Below are positions 42,183 to 42,298 of a DNA stretch of 42,298 bases, in pieces. Under the pieces are notes generated by a model, which worked only from the letters and a program-made list of their open reading frames with translations, ran no database searches and was not told the DNA's origin. Location: NCBI RefSeq assembly GCF_001904745.1, contig NZ_MRCD01000055.1, forward strand, positions 13,119 through 55,416. Direction: 5' to 3'. The translations under genes were made by a program, and so were the position numbers. Position 1 is the first letter of the stretch, and each line of letters opens with the position of its first letter. This DNA is from Calothrix sp. HK-06. Its GTDB lineage: Bacteria; Cyanobacteriota; Cyanobacteriia; Cyanobacteriales; Nostocaceae.

Positions 42183-42298
42183 ACTGTTCTAGGATATCTG
42201 TTAACCCGCCCTTACAGGATACTGTTTTAGGATATCTGTTAACCCGCCCTTACAGGATACTGTTCTAGGATATCTTTTAACCTGCCCTTACAGGATAC
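42183..42298. repeat. 38-bp tandem repeat, three units, continues beyond right edge
   Basis: Units at 42183-42220, 42221-42258 and 42259-42296 with two bases of a fourth. They begin ACTGTTCTAGG and end CCCTTACAGGAT. Differences between units are one to three bases. There is no spacer, so this is not CRISPR; 38 is not a multiple of 3, so it is not coding. Upstream GGGCGGGTTTA (42159-42170) is complementary to the TTAACCCGCCC inside each unit. Confidence 0.85.

Noticed and set aside
42183-42298. CRISPR array
   Set aside because: Units of 38 bp follow each other with no spacers; the repeats are nearly identical throughout.
1-42298. Insertion sequence or prophage
   Set aside because: No transposase, integrase or phage structural gene; repeats present are short intergenic elements.

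Overview
The window looks like chromosome of a filamentous, probably heterocyst-forming cyanobacterium (Nostocales; Calothrix/Rivularia-like). The evidence is a heme oxygenase and a Mg-protoporphyrin monomethyl-ester cyclase, a very large kinase with Ser/Thr and histidine kinase domains, a two-partner-secretion/S-layer type protein, a PEP-CTERM membrane protein, a GG-leader peptide and many interspersed intergenic repeats. DNA is AT-rich. I saw no rRNA, tRNA, CRISPR array or insertion sequence.

Layout. 0-2 kb: a macro-domain gene cut by the left edge and frameshifted, a bacteriocin-like GG-leader peptide, and an MpaB-type oxygenase gene bracketed by two copies of a two-hairpin element. 2-5.5 kb: EVE protein, cytochrome P450, a toxin-antitoxin pair whose toxin has a stop at codon 3, a decayed second copy of the P450 3' end, and a TetR regulator. 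The P450 end/TetR start junction occurs twice, with the toxin-antitoxin pair between the copies. 5.7-8.7 kb (minus strand): APH-type kinase, two unassigned proteins, a secreted phosphodiester glycosidase. 9.2-12.7 kb: GH65 phosphorylase and a carrier protein-thioesterase didomain. 13.2-20.4 kb: VIT/VWA PEP-CTERM membrane protein, a 42-residue ORF and a 1.3k-residue filamentous-haemagglutinin-like protein. 20.8-27.9 kb: 1769-residue kinase, MFS transporter, DinB protein. 28.0-33.5 kb: adaptor, MacB-like permease and TolC-like genes of a tripartite efflux system, divergent from an AraC regulator. 33.6-35.8 kb: DUF4336-like protein, Uma2 nuclease, small membrane protein. 35.9-37.4 kb: three truncated or stop-interrupted gene remnants and an orphan BrnA antitoxin. 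37.6-41.3 kb: hemN and heme oxygenase, divergent from an acsF/chlA gene. This is the gene set that Synechocystis uses for tetrapyrrole synthesis at low oxygen. Right end: a LOG-family gene with an N-terminal frameshift and a 38-bp tandem repeat.

The most striking window-wide signal is at the DNA-word level. GGCGCC occurs about 69 times by eye, roughly once per 0.6 kb where base composition predicts about two. It appears in all three codon phases and in intergenic DNA. GCGCGC occurs about 26 times. The usual cyanobacterial palindrome HIP1 (GCGATCGC) was not seen. A second layer is a set of small repeats placed at gene ends, including a 3 x 9-bp element that sits at stop codons in a mostly fixed orientation. 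All counts were made by eye.
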